Shown here: positions 26,340 to 34,854 of the stretch, in pieces
Numbering within the stretch: the first letter of the stretch is position 1
Layout: every line of letters begins with the position of its first letter
Source: Paenibacillus sp. ACRRY
GTDB lineage: Bacteria; Bacillota; Bacilli; Paenibacillales; Paenibacillaceae
DNA: 64,000 nt
Assembly: GCF_022346995.1 (NCBI RefSeq)
Contig: NZ_JAKRNM010000009.1
Span: 62,001-126,000 of the forward strand
Reading direction: 5' to 3'
Program-made: the position numbers and the translations under genes
Notes under the pieces: model-generated
The model's database searches: none
Told to the model about the DNA's origin: nothing
Seen by the model: the letters and a program-made list of their open reading frames with translations, nothing else

Positions 26340-26492
26340 GATGATATCAATTAGGCGGCTGGCATTCAGGAGTTTTTCCTGCATCGTCCGAAGAAGATAT
26401 GACTGGCGTGACATAGCCGTTTCGTTTTCCTCACAAAGGGTAAATTTCAAGCAAGACACGATGTACATCAATCCCTTAAGGAGGAGAAACAC

Positions 26493-26660
26493 ATGTCTAA
26501 AAAAAGCGGAATTATAATGACGGCCATTGGTGCAGGCGTAACCTATCTGATGAGGAACAAGCAGGCCAGAGATAAACTGTTCTCAACGGTTTCCGGCATG
26601 ATGAAAGGCTCGAATTCTTCAAATGGAAGCAAAAAAGTACAGCGAGTAGATATAAATTAG
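26493..26660 (+). CDS. 55-residue basic small protein
   Basis: A short frame begins with ATG at 26493, close behind AAGGAGGAG, and ends at 26660. The product has a short hydrophobic segment (IIMTAIGAGVTYLM), a basic middle (RNKQARDK) and a Ser/Lys tail, resembling small YtxH- or YqxA-like membrane-associated proteins only in general character. The ribosome site and its own terminator at 26685-26716 support a real gene. Confidence 0.75.
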   Translation: MSKKSGIIMTAIGAGVTYLMRNKQARDKLFSTVSGMMKGSNSSNGSKKVQRVDIN

Positions 26661-26684
26661 ACTCACCGTGTGAGTACACTAGCA

Positions 26685-26716
26685 AGGCCCGGAGCAGTTA
26701 AGGTTCCGGGCTTTTC
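26685..26716 (+). terminator. Intrinsic terminator after the 55-residue protein gene
   Basis: GCCCGGA pairs with TCCGGGC, then TTTT. Confidence 0.8.
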
Positions 26717-26810
26717 TATGTTTATTCCCATTGCACCCTAAGATGCGATTTTTACCAGGAAGAATGATACAATGAATACTTGCAGAACGTATGAAAGGGG
26801 ATGTACACAT

Positions 26811-27719
26811 ATGAAGAAAAACCGTCTAGGCTCATCTGAACTGTACGTCGGAGAAATTGGACTGGGCTGTATGTCGCTCGGAACCGAAGTGGAGCCTGCA
26901 GTAGATCTGATTCATGAGGCACTGGATCGTGGCGTCAATCTGCTGGATACAGCTGACCTGTATGATGCAGGACGCAATGAAGAAATTGTGGGGAAAGCAA
27001 TCAAGGGACGCCGTGAGCAGGTGATTGTCGCAACGAAGGTGGGCAATCGCCGATTGCCGGGAAAAGAGGGCTGGTCATGGGATCCGTCCAAAGCGTATAT
27101 CAAGCAAGCTGTCCATGACAGCCTCAGACGACTCCAAACGGATTACATCGACCTGTATCAGCTGCATGGCGGTACATTGGATGATCCAATTGAAGAGACG
27201 ATTGAAGCCTTCGAGGAGCTGAAGCAGGAAGGTCTGATTCGGTATTATGGCATATCGTCCATTCGCCCGAATGTAATTCGGGAGTATGTAAGGAGATCAT
27301 CCATTGCCAGTGTTATGAATCAATACAGCGTCGTGGATCGCCGGGCAGAGGAGGAAGTGCTGCCTTTGCTTGAACAAAAGGGGATCAGCGTCATTGCCCG
27401 CGGACCTGTTGCCAGCGGAGTGCTCGCGGATTCTGGTGCTTCCAAGGTAGAGAAAGGTTACCTGGATTATACGCCGGATCAGCTGCTTGCCATTCGTGAA
27501 GGCTTAAGCCGCCTGGTTACAGACGAGCGGAGCATGGCGCAAACTGCGATTCGATACGCCTTATCCCATCCGGCGGTGGCTGCCGTTGTTCCTGGAGCAA
27601 GCTCCCGAACACAGCTGCTGCACAATATTGAGGCTGCGGAATCTGCACCCCTTACGGATGCGGAAATTCAAGAAATACGAGAGCATTATCCGGCCAATCA
27701 GTACAAGCAGCATCGTTGA
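26811..27719 (+). CDS. Aldo/keto reductase
   Basis: The 302-residue protein has the AKR fold signatures: GLGCMSLGTEV, the catalytic Asp-Tyr pair in LDTADLYDAGRNEEIVG, the Lys in VATKVG, and the NADPH-binding GASSRTQLLHNIEA near the end. The start is ATG at 26811 after AAAGGGG; the frame is open to 26772 without support. Substrate is unknown; related proteins reduce small aldehydes or inositol-derived ketones. Confidence 0.9.
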   Translation: MKKNRLGSSELYVGEIGLGCMSLGTEVEPAVDLIHEALDRGVNLLDTADLYDAGRNEEIVGKAIKGRREQVIVATKVGNRRLPGKEGWSWDPSKAYIKQAVHDSLRRLQTDYIDLYQLHGGTLDDPIEETIEAFEELKQEGLIRYYGISSIRPNVIREYVRRSSIASVMNQYSVVDRRAEEEVLPLLEQKGISVIARGPVASGVLADSGASKVEKGYLDYTPDQLLAIREGLSRLVTDERSMAQTAIRYALSHPAVAAVVPGASSRTQLLHNIEAAESAPLTDAEIQEIREHYPANQYKQHR

Positions 27720-27735
27720 ACATTCAGACTGCCTA

Positions 27736-27763
27736 TTGCAATTGTAACTATTAGAGGTACAAT
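27736..27763 (+). promoter_or_regulatory. Promoter of the thioredoxin-like gene
   Basis: TTGCAA, a 16-bp spacer and TACAAT lie about 40 bp before the start codon. Confidence 0.6.
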
Positions 27764-27804
27764 AGAGGTCAACCATTAAGATTTGTACAAGGGAGAGAAG
27801 ACAT

Positions 27805-28131
27805 ATGGAAAGAATTCAAAGTGAACAACAATATCGTGATACCATTAATTCAGACGGGCTGACCGTCATCAAATTCGATACAAATTGGTGCCCGGACTGC
27901 AAAAACCTCGACCGCTTTATTGGTGCAGTTATCGATCAGCACTCGGACAAAACCTTCTATGCAATGGATGCGGAAGAATTCCAACCGCTCGCTGAGGAGA
28001 ATGCGGTACGCGGCATTCCAAGTTTGCTCGTGTTCCAGAACGGCAAGAAGATTGCCCACCTGCATAGTAAATGGGCAAAAACGCCTACACAAATCTCCGA
28101 GTACCTGGAGACGCTTGAATCCAAAGTATAA
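27805..28131 (+). CDS. Thioredoxin family protein
   Basis: The 108-residue cytoplasmic protein has a thioredoxin fold with the active site WCPDC (Cys29, Cys32), FDTNW in place of the usual VDFWA, and the cis-proline in RGIPSLLVF. The CPDC dipeptide differs from the CGPC of standard thioredoxin and is shared with YtpP-like proteins, so it is likely a specialised reductant. It has its own promoter and terminator. Confidence 0.9.
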   Translation: MERIQSEQQYRDTINSDGLTVIKFDTNWCPDCKNLDRFIGAVIDQHSDKTFYAMDAEEFQPLAEENAVRGIPSLLVFQNGKKIAHLHSKWAKTPTQISEYLETLESKV

Positions 28132-28141
28132 GGATATGAAG

Positions 28142-28182
28142 AAGGCGACACCGGTTCCGGTAGGAACGCGTGTCGCCTTTTT
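28142..28182 (+). terminator. Intrinsic terminator after the thioredoxin-like gene
   Basis: AAGGCGACAC pairs with GTGTCGCCTT, with an inner GGTTCC/GGAAC stem, followed by TTTT. Confidence 0.85.
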
Positions 28183-28205
28183 AGGTTTGCTTTGTTTTAC
28201 TGCAA

Positions 28206-29018
28206 CTACATCATCAAAATGAAAAAGAATACGGCTGCCAGCACGAAGCGATAAATCGCAAAGACAGTCAGGCTGAGCTTTTTCAAAATGGACAAAAATG
28301 TCTTAATGGCAAGCATGGCAACGATAAATGCAGCGATAAATCCAATCGCAAAGATAGGGAAGTCGCTACCGTTCAGATGATCGATGCTCTTGTAGAGGTC
28401 GTATCCTGTGGCTCCAATCATGATGGGAACGGACACCAGGAAGGTAAATTCAGCAGCAGCAACGCGGCTTACCCCTGCGAACAATCCGCCAGAGATCGTT
28501 GAACCGGAACGCGAGAAACCTGGCCACAAGGCCAAAATCTGAAAAAGTCCCACGACAAATGCCTGTGTATACGTAATATCGTCCACATCATGTGTTGTGA
28601 TTCGGTGACTTCGGCGGCTCCAGCGCTCAGCTACAATCATCAGGATCCCGCCAATGACCAAACTGTACAATACAGTCTCTGGCCCAAATAGATGTGCCTT
28701 GATCCAGTCGCGGAAAACAAGCCCAATGACTACAGCCGGTACCATCGCCAAAAAGATATGTACAAGGTTCAGACGTTGGGAGTAGCTCCTCTTGCCTCCG
28801 GTGAAGCGGAACATATCAATGAATTTGTTCCAATAGAGCACAACGACAGCAAGTACAGCACCGAGTTGAACAACCACTTCAAACGTTTTGACTGACTCGT
28901 TGTCCTCCGATAATCCCAGCAAGTGGGCGGTCAGAATCATGTGTCCGGTCGAGGACACGGGCAAAAACTCAGTCAAACCTTCGATGATGCCCATAATAAT
29001 GGATGATAAAATGTCCAA
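28206..29018 (-). CDS. uppP: Undecaprenyl-diphosphate phosphatase (BacA/UppP)
   Basis: The 270-residue membrane enzyme has both signature regions of the BacA family: GLTEFLPVSSTGH with its catalytic Glu and Ser/Thr/His, and GFSRSG with the phosphate-binding Arg. It dephosphorylates undecaprenyl diphosphate to recycle the lipid carrier for peptidoglycan synthesis and can confer bacitracin resistance. The start is TTG at 29018, since AAGGAGG lies nine bases upstream and the frame further up has no ribosome site. No stop-proximal T-rich terminator is evident on this strand. Confidence 0.93.
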   Translation of the reverse strand: MDILSSIIMGIIEGLTEFLPVSSTGHMILTAHLLGLSEDNESVKTFEVVVQLGAVLAVVVLYWNKFIDMFRFTGGKRSYSQRLNLVHIFLAMVPAVVIGLVFRDWIKAHLFGPETVLYSLVIGGILMIVAERWSRRSHRITTHDVDDITYTQAFVVGLFQILALWPGFSRSGSTISGGLFAGVSRVAAAEFTFLVSVPIMIGATGYDLYKSIDHLNGSDFPIFAIGFIAAFIVAMLAIKTFLSILKKLSLTVFAIYRFVLAAVFFFILMM

Positions 29019-29166
29019 TGCTCTTCCTCCTTGAAATGCAGATGCAGAGTGCGGTCTGCTCTGCTTGACTGACAATGCTTGTTCAGCAGAACAAGGCTAT
29101 CATCTATTATGATCAGAAACGTGTCCAACTTCAACTTATGCATTGAATTGATTGTTTAAAACCATA

Positions 29167-29222
29167 TTGACAAAAACCTAGTTATCCCATAGGATATAGT
29201 TAACTGACTGACTGATCAATCG
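29167..29222 (+). promoter_or_regulatory. TetR gene promoter with candidate autoregulatory operator
   Basis: TTGACA (29167), a 17-bp spacer and TAGGAT (29190) form a promoter. Just downstream, TGAC-TGAC-TGATCA repeats at about 29203-29218 resemble TetR-family operators. Operator identity is inference. Confidence 0.55.
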
Positions 29223-29235
29223 GGAGGGTATTGAA

Positions 29236-29868
29236 ATGTCCAAAGTAAATGATAAGGAACCCGGAGAAGAACGCCGGGATCAGATTATACGTATTGCGAT
29301 GCAGCGATTTGCGACTCATGGGTATCATCAGACCAAGATATCGGATATCGTTCGTGAAGCTGGTGTAGCTCAAGGGACGTTTTATTGGCATTTCAAGAGT
29401 AAGGAAGCCATCGCTGAAGAGATTGTGTTAACAGGCAGAGAGAAATTGCTTGAAGCCATCGGTCAGGGTTATCGCAAGGATGCAGGATCGGTTGAGGATA
29501 TGGTCAAGGCGTCAGAGCGATTGTTCATCAGCTTGTTCTCTTTTGCCGCAGACAACCGTTACTTTATGGAGCTGCTGCTGAAAGGTGTCGTGACCGAAGA
29601 ATCGGTACGTCGTCTGGTTGAGGAGACACGCGGTGCTGTGGAGTCAGCGTTCCGCCATAACATGGAACGTGCCATTGAACTTGGCATGCTGCCACCTTCG
29701 ATGGATGTGCCTGTACGGGCTGCTCTATTGGTGAGCATGATCGAAGGCATGATCTCCCGCTGGTTGTTTGGCTCTGCGGAGCTGCATGAAGGGATATCGG
29801 CTAAGACAGCTGAGTCGCTTGCTGCGGAAGCATCCAGCTTTGAATTTTACGGTTTGCTGGGCACGTAA
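29236..29868 (+). CDS. TetR/AcrR family transcriptional regulator
   Basis: The 210-residue protein has an N-terminal TetR helix-turn-helix (AMQRFATHGYHQTKISDIVREAG, then QGTFYWHFKSKEAI) and a helical ligand-binding domain. The neighbours give no clear target: uppP is divergent and the amino acid transporter follows on the same strand after about 95 bp. Autoregulation is likely from the TGAC repeats downstream of its promoter. Confidence 0.9.
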   Translation: MSKVNDKEPGEERRDQIIRIAMQRFATHGYHQTKISDIVREAGVAQGTFYWHFKSKEAIAEEIVLTGREKLLEAIGQGYRKDAGSVEDMVKASERLFISLFSFAADNRYFMELLLKGVVTEESVRRLVEETRGAVESAFRHNMERAIELGMLPPSMDVPVRAALLVSMIEGMISRWLFGSAELHEGISAKTAESLAAEASSFEFYGLLGT

Positions 29869-29963
29869 TGATGTGCCAGCACCGAGAGCTTTTTTACATG
29901 ATTGAGACAGAAGCAGGGAATAATGGGTACAACTATTAACCACATGAATGAGAGGAAGTTAAC

Positions 29964-30827
29964 ATGATGAATAATGGAACACCAAGTAACGGCAAAAAGA
30001 TGCGCAAAAGTTGGATGCTGACGGCAATTCTGCTTATGGTTGTACTGGTTGTAAGTGCATGCGGAAGCAAAACAACCGACAATGGCAGCAGTAATGAAGC
30101 TCAAGCAAGTAATGAACTGGAACAGATCAAGTCAGCGGGTACCATGAAAGTAGGTATGATGGGGACCTATGCACCGTACAACTTCTTGAATGATAATAAA
30201 GAAATGGACGGCTTTGATGCAGATATCGCACGTGAGGTTGCCAAGCGCCTCGGGGTTGAAGTTGAATTTGTATCTCAAGAGTTCTCTGGCTTGATTCCAA
30301 GTTTGCAATCCAAGAAAATTGATGCTGTTATCAGCCAGATGACGATTACCGATGAGCGGAAACAGGCCCTCGATTTCAGTGAAGGCTATATTACAAACCA
30401 AGTCAAAATCATTGTGAAAAGTGATAATAACGATATTACCAAACTCGAAGACTTCAAAGGGAAAACGATTGGCGTAGGTCTTGGCACGAATGACGAAACT
30501 TACCTGCGTAATGAGGTATTGCCGAAAGTGGGAGACTTCACGATCAAGACGTATGACGATGTCATTTCTTCACTAAAAGATCTGAATGCTGGACGGATTG
30601 ATGCAACCATCAACAACCTGTACGCACTGAAACCTATTGTGGATGCCAATGGATTTGATATCAAGGCAGTAGGTGAAGCGATTAAGAGTGACCAAGCCGG
30701 CATCGCCGTTCGTAAAAATAATCCGGAACTTGTTGCTGCACTGAATGATGCTCTCCAAGGCATGAAGGATGATGGCACGTACAATACCATTTTCAAAAAA
30801 TGGTTTGGTGAAGAGCCTGCGCAATAA
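29964..30827 (+). CDS. Polar amino acid (cystine-type) ABC transporter substrate-binding lipoprotein
   Basis: The 287-residue protein has a lipoprotein signal ending in VVSAC, an acidic/Ser spacer, and a family 3 solute-binding domain (GTYAPYNFLND, MDGFDADIAREVAKRLG, DAVISQMTITDERKQALDFS). The ligand-contact pattern is of the polar amino acid type; the OsmC gene that closes the operon makes a sulfur amino acid such as cystine a fair guess. It works with the permease and ATPase that follow. Confidence 0.9.
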   Translation: MMNNGTPSNGKKMRKSWMLTAILLMVVLVVSACGSKTTDNGSSNEAQASNELEQIKSAGTMKVGMMGTYAPYNFLNDNKEMDGFDADIAREVAKRLGVEVEFVSQEFSGLIPSLQSKKIDAVISQMTITDERKQALDFSEGYITNQVKIIVKSDNNDITKLEDFKGKTIGVGLGTNDETYLRNEVLPKVGDFTIKTYDDVISSLKDLNAGRIDATINNLYALKPIVDANGFDIKAVGEAIKSDQAGIAVRKNNPELVAALNDALQGMKDDGTYNTIFKKWFGEEPAQ

Positions 30828-30858
30828 TGAACCTGCAAGGCGAAGGGAAGTTTGATCC

Positions 30859-31503
30859 ATGGAACTGGTATATGAGAATCTCTCCTTCTTTTTGAAGGGG
30901 GCATATTACACACTGTATTTAACCGTAATATCCATGTTTTTTGCTTTTTTCATCGGAGTGCTTGTTGCCATTGCTCGTCTTAAGGGGCCAGTGTGGCTCC
31001 GATTAATCGCAAGATTCTACGTATCCATCATGCGGGGAACCCCGCTATTGGTGCAATTATTCGTTATCTATTACGGATTGGTCGATTATGGAATAACCCT
31101 AGGATCACTCACGGCTGCCTGTCTCGGACTTAGTTTGAATGCAGGAGCGTTCCTGTCTGAGACATTCCGAGGCGCCATACAAGCTGTGCCCAAGGGGCAG
31201 ACAGAAGCGGCTTATGCAACGGGAATGACCCCCTTTCAGACGATGAAACGGATCATTTTCCCGCAGGCAGTTCGCATTGCCATTCCACCGATGGGGAATA
31301 CCTTTATTGGTATGCTGAAGGAAACATCACTTGTGGCAACCATCGGTGTAACGGAGCTTCTGCGTTCAGCACAGTTACTGGTATCACAATATGCGTTGAA
31401 TATGCCGTTTTATCTGGCCATAGGTGTGATGTACTGGATTATGAGTATCGGCTTCTCGGCCATTCTGGAACAAGTGGAGCGCCGGTTGGCCCGGGCTTAC
31501 TGA
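30859..31503 (+). CDS. Amino acid ABC transporter permease
   Basis: The 214-residue protein has five or six membrane helices and the HisM/GlnP-type signature: VSIMRGTPLLVQLFVIYYGL near the middle and the EAA loop QTEAAYATGMTPFQTMKRIIFPQA that docks on the ATPase. A single permease suggests a homodimeric channel. It starts 31 bp after the binding-protein gene. Confidence 0.92.
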   Translation: MELVYENLSFFLKGAYYTLYLTVISMFFAFFIGVLVAIARLKGPVWLRLIARFYVSIMRGTPLLVQLFVIYYGLVDYGITLGSLTAACLGLSLNAGAFLSETFRGAIQAVPKGQTEAAYATGMTPFQTMKRIIFPQAVRIAIPPMGNTFIGMLKETSLVATIGVTELLRSAQLLVSQYALNMPFYLAIGVMYWIMSIGFSAILEQVERRLARAY

Positions 31504-31519
31504 TGGAGGGAGAGAACCG

Positions 31520-32266
31520 ATGATTACAACTACTGGACTGAAGAAACATTTTGGAAAACATGAAGTACTTACGAATATTGATCTGCACGTGAATGAAAAA
31601 GATATCGTAGTCCTGCTAGGACCAAGTGGTTCCGGCAAAAGCACGCTGCTTCGCTGTCTGAATGGACTAGAAGAACTGTCCGGCGGAAAGATTGAAGTGA
31701 ATGGTATTATCGTGGACAGCAATGATCCGCTGCGAGTTCAGCGCTCACGGGTGCTTGAGATCCGCCGTCAGACTGGCATGGTGTTTCAGCAATTCAACCT
31801 TTATCCGCACAAAACGGTACTGGGAAATGTGATGGAAGGCCTCGTGACGGTGAAGAAAATCAAGCGTGACGAAGCGGCCGAACGCGGCCGCATTCTGCTG
31901 GATCGTGTAGGACTGTCGGACAAGCAGGATGCTTATCCATCCCGCCTGTCAGGTGGACAACAACAGCGGGTTGCGATTGCTCGTGCGCTTGCCATGGAAC
32001 CGAAAGTGATGCTGTTCGATGAGCCGACTTCAGCCCTTGACCCCGAACTTGTAGGCGAGGTTCTTTCGGTCATGAAGGAGCTGGCACAGGAAGGCATGAC
32101 AATGCTGGTGGTCACGCATGAATTGAAGTTTGCCCGGAATGTGGCGAGTAAGATCGTATTTATGGCAGATGGTTCAATCGTGGAAGAAGCCAGTCCACAG
32201 GCATTTTTCGAACATCCGGAACAGGAACGAACACGAAGATTTTTGCAGCAAATTACTGAATTCTAA
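31520..32266 (+). CDS. Amino acid ABC transporter ATP-binding protein
   Basis: The 248-residue ATPase has Walker A GPSGSGKST, signature LSGGQQQRVAIARAL, Walker B VMLFDEPTSALDPE and the switch His in VVTHE. It belongs to the GlnQ/TcyN-like polar amino acid group. It starts 16 bp after the permease gene, behind GGAGGGAG. Confidence 0.93.
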   Translation: MITTTGLKKHFGKHEVLTNIDLHVNEKDIVVLLGPSGSGKSTLLRCLNGLEELSGGKIEVNGIIVDSNDPLRVQRSRVLEIRRQTGMVFQQFNLYPHKTVLGNVMEGLVTVKKIKRDEAAERGRILLDRVGLSDKQDAYPSRLSGGQQQRVAIARALAMEPKVMLFDEPTSALDPELVGEVLSVMKELAQEGMTMLVVTHELKFARNVASKIVFMADGSIVEEASPQAFFEHPEQERTRRFLQQITEF

Positions 32267-32330
32267 GAATGCCGTACCTGGAACGATTATCTGCAGATCA
32301 TAAACCATTTTAAGAAAGAAGGATAACATC

Positions 32331-32753
32331 ATGAATGTAACAACCGTATGGAAAGGCAAACGCGCGTTTACTTCCGAAGGACCCTCTGGCTATGCTGTAG
32401 GCATGGATGCCACGGCTGCTTATGGTGGTGACAGCAAGGGTGCTACACCGATGGAACTGTTGCTTGCAGGTCTTGGAGGATGCATGGGAATCGATATTAC
32501 AATGATTTTGGATGCCTTCCTGGACAAAATCACCGGAATTGAGATTGAAGCTCAAGGTACGCGCAGTGAAGGGATGCCCAAAGGTTTTACATCCATTGAT
32601 CTGATCTTCAAAGTCGATGGAGATATCCCGGATTATCGTATCTGGAAAGCCATCCAAATGGCTGAAGAAAAATACTGCGCTGTATCGGCTTCATTGAGCG
32701 CGGATATTCATCCTAAGCTGATTCTGAATGGGGTAGAGACACCCCGTCCTTAA
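32331..32753 (+). CDS. OsmC-like peroxide/thiol protein
   Basis: The 140-residue protein has the OsmC fold with the two redox cysteines in GLGGCMGID and EKYCAVSASL. OsmC/Ohr-like proteins reduce organic hydroperoxides or handle reactive thiols. It lies 64 bp after the ABC ATPase gene and before a strong terminator, so it is probably part of the amino acid transport operon, which fits a sulfur-related role. Confidence 0.88.
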   Translation: MNVTTVWKGKRAFTSEGPSGYAVGMDATAAYGGDSKGATPMELLLAGLGGCMGIDITMILDAFLDKITGIEIEAQGTRSEGMPKGFTSIDLIFKVDGDIPDYRIWKAIQMAEEKYCAVSASLSADIHPKLILNGVETPRP

Positions 32754-32833
32754 TTGTTCAATATAGCTTCAGCAAAAAAAGAGTCTTGCGTTTATATCGC
32801 CATCTGTTTGCGATGCAGCATATCTGCAAGCCC

Positions 32834-32860
32834 GGCCGCCATACCTATGGCGGCCTTTTT
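32834..32860 (+). terminator. Strong intrinsic terminator after the OsmC gene
   Basis: A perfect 10-bp stem (GGCCGCCATA with TATGGCGGCC) has a two-base loop as drawn and ends in TTTTT. Confidence 0.9.
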
Positions 32861-33028
32861 ATTGTTTTTGGATGGTGAATACATCATTTGGTCACTGCAA
32901 TTGAGCAAGAATGTATGCTAATCTAAGGAAATAATTGCCGAGACCAAAACCTGGATATATAAGAGCTTATATGGGTTGTATGGTATGATAAGTGGAAACG
33001 CAGGAACTGATTGATCTTGCCATTTGTA

Positions 33029-33042
33029 TGTAAGCGCTTATA
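33029..33042 (+). promoter_or_regulatory. cre-like operator before the YesM kinase gene
   Basis: TGTAAGCGCTTATA fits the catabolite-response element pattern (TGWAANCGNTNWCA) except near its last two bases. It lies 22 bp before the start codon, downstream of an extended -10 (TGGTATGAT, 32981-32989), so binding would block transcription. Confidence 0.6.
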
Positions 33043-33063
33043 TAGACAATGGAAGGTGCAGAT

Positions 33064-34854
33064 ATGTTAAGAAGGTTTATACGTGTATCGAACAATCTCA
33101 AATTGAAGCATAAACTGCTGATTTCCTATGTACTTGTCGTCATGATTCCGGTTCTGATCATCGGTCTTGCCGTGACCGGATATTTCCGGCAGCAGGCACT
33201 GGATAATGCGATCGGGCAGACAATCAACAACGTGGACAAGATCAAGAGCCAGACAGCCACATTGCTGCGTGTGCCGACGGATATTTCCGATATTCTGATG
33301 TTCAACAATGAACTGAAGGAGATTGTGAACAAGCGCTATTCCAGCGTAATGGAACTCACTTCTGCTTATTTGGCCTATAAGGATTTTCAGGAATATAAGC
33401 GACAATATCGTGAGGTGGCAGGCATTCGTTTTTATTCCGATAACCCCACCCTGATCAATAATCTGGAGTTTATCCCGCTGAACGAGCAGACGAAGCAAAG
33501 CTATTGGTATCAAAAAGCGCTGTTATCGACGAACACGGGATGGTTCTACATTCCGGACAAGGAAGATAATCCGGTTCACAAACTCAGCCTGGTGCGCAAA
33601 GTGCCTTTTCCTGAATATCGCACTGAGGGTGTACTGCTGATTGAAATCAATCAGGATGAGCTCAACGAATTACTTCGACAGGAACCCTTTGAAACGCTGA
33701 TGGCGGATGAGCAAGGTTATGTTGTGGCTGCCAAAAATACGGATCTGGTGGGCAAAACGCTGGACGAGCTGGATTTCGGCGTTGATTTACAGAATCAGGC
33801 CAAGGGAACACTGGAAGCTGATTTTCAGGGAGAACCGTCCAATATTGTTATTGATGAGCTGCGCCCTGTGTCGAGTATGAACAGCTTGAAGGTAATCTCC
33901 GTCTTCGAGACCAAGGATATCGTCAAGGATGCCAATAAGATCAGTCTGATCGGGATGCTCTTTATCTCCCTTGTCCTAATCATCGCACTCTTACTTGTAT
34001 ATATTATTTCATTCCTTACTTCGAACAGGCTGCTTCGTCTTAGCAAGCATCTGAACAAGCTGGCCCTTGGGGATCTGAATGTGACGTCCAGAATCGACGG
34101 AGACGATGAAATTGGACAATTATCGAGACAATTCAATTACATGGTCAAAAGCATAAACGAATTAATGACGCAGGTCGTTGAAACGACTGAGCAGAACAAC
34201 CAATTGGAAATCGCGCAGAAAGAGATTAAACTGAAAATGATGGCAAGTCAGATTAATCCTCACTTTTTGTTTAACGCCCTGGAGTCCATTCGCATGAAAG
34301 CTCATATCAAAGGTGAGGCTGAGATTGCAAATATCGTCAGACTACTCGGCAAACTGATGCGCAAGAGCCTTGAAATCGGGAGTGGCAAAACGACCTTCCA
34401 GGCTGAGCTCGAGATGGTTAGCTCTTACCTGGAGATACAGAAATTCCGCTACGGGGATCGACTTGCCTTTCAGATTCATATCGATCCCGGAGCAGAGAAA
34501 ATATACATTCCGCCTTTGATCGTTCAACCTCTGGTGGAGAACGCCATTGTGCATGGATTGGAGAATAAAGAGGGAACGGTCCATGTCAATGTAGATATTC
34601 GTCTGGTCAATGATGTGGTACAGGTTCGCGTCAAGGATGATGGGGCCGGTATTACACCGGAGCGTCTTGCAGAGGTTATGCAATTTATCCGCGGACCGGA
34701 GGAGCAGGAGAAGAGCCGGATTGGGCTGCGCAACGTGCATCAACGGTTAACGCTGACATACGGTGAACCGTACGGATTACAGATTACGAGTGTGTATGGG
34801 GAAGGAACAGAGATTGCTTTTGAATTACCTTCAGGAGGGGAACCGCATGTATAA
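33064..34854 (+). CDS. YesM-type sensor histidine kinase
   Basis: The 596-residue kinase has membrane helices at about 20-42 and 290-315 around an extracellular Cache-like sensor, then HAMP (LGDLNVTSRIDGDDEIGQL), a His_kinase domain with phosphoacceptor His in QINPHFLFNAL, and a HATPase domain (VENAIVHGL, DDGAGI). This layout is typical of YesM kinases, which pair with AraC-type regulators and adjoin sugar ABC transporters. The start at 33064 is five bases after AAGGTG; an ATG 15 bases earlier is possible. It overlaps the regulator gene by 8 bases. Confidence 0.9.
   Translation: MLRRFIRVSNNLKLKHKLLISYVLVVMIPVLIIGLAVTGYFRQQALDNAIGQTINNVDKIKSQTATLLRVPTDISDILMFNNELKEIVNKRYSSVMELTSAYLAYKDFQEYKRQYREVAGIRFYSDNPTLINNLEFIPLNEQTKQSYWYQKALLSTNTGWFYIPDKEDNPVHKLSLVRKVPFPEYRTEGVLLIEINQDELNELLRQEPFETLMADEQGYVVAAKNTDLVGKTLDELDFGVDLQNQAKGTLEADFQGEPSNIVIDELRPVSSMNSLKVISVFETKDIVKDANKISLIGMLFISLVLIIALLLVYIISFLTSNRLLRLSKHLNKLALGDLNVTSRIDGDDEIGQLSRQFNYMVKSINELMTQVVETTEQNNQLEIAQKEIKLKMMASQINPHFLFNALESIRMKAHIKGEAEIANIVRLLGKLMRKSLEIGSGKTTFQAELEMVSSYLEIQKFRYGDRLAFQIHIDPGAEKIYIPPLIVQPLVENAIVHGLENKEGTVHVNVDIRLVNDVVQVRVKDDGAGITPERLAEVMQFIRGPEEQEKSRIGLRNVHQRLTLTYGEPYGLQITSVYGEGTEIAFELPSGGEPHV

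Noticed and set aside
26301..26492. 63-codon reverse frame upstream of the 55-residue protein gene
   Set aside because: No ribosome site; it overlaps the gpmA terminator.
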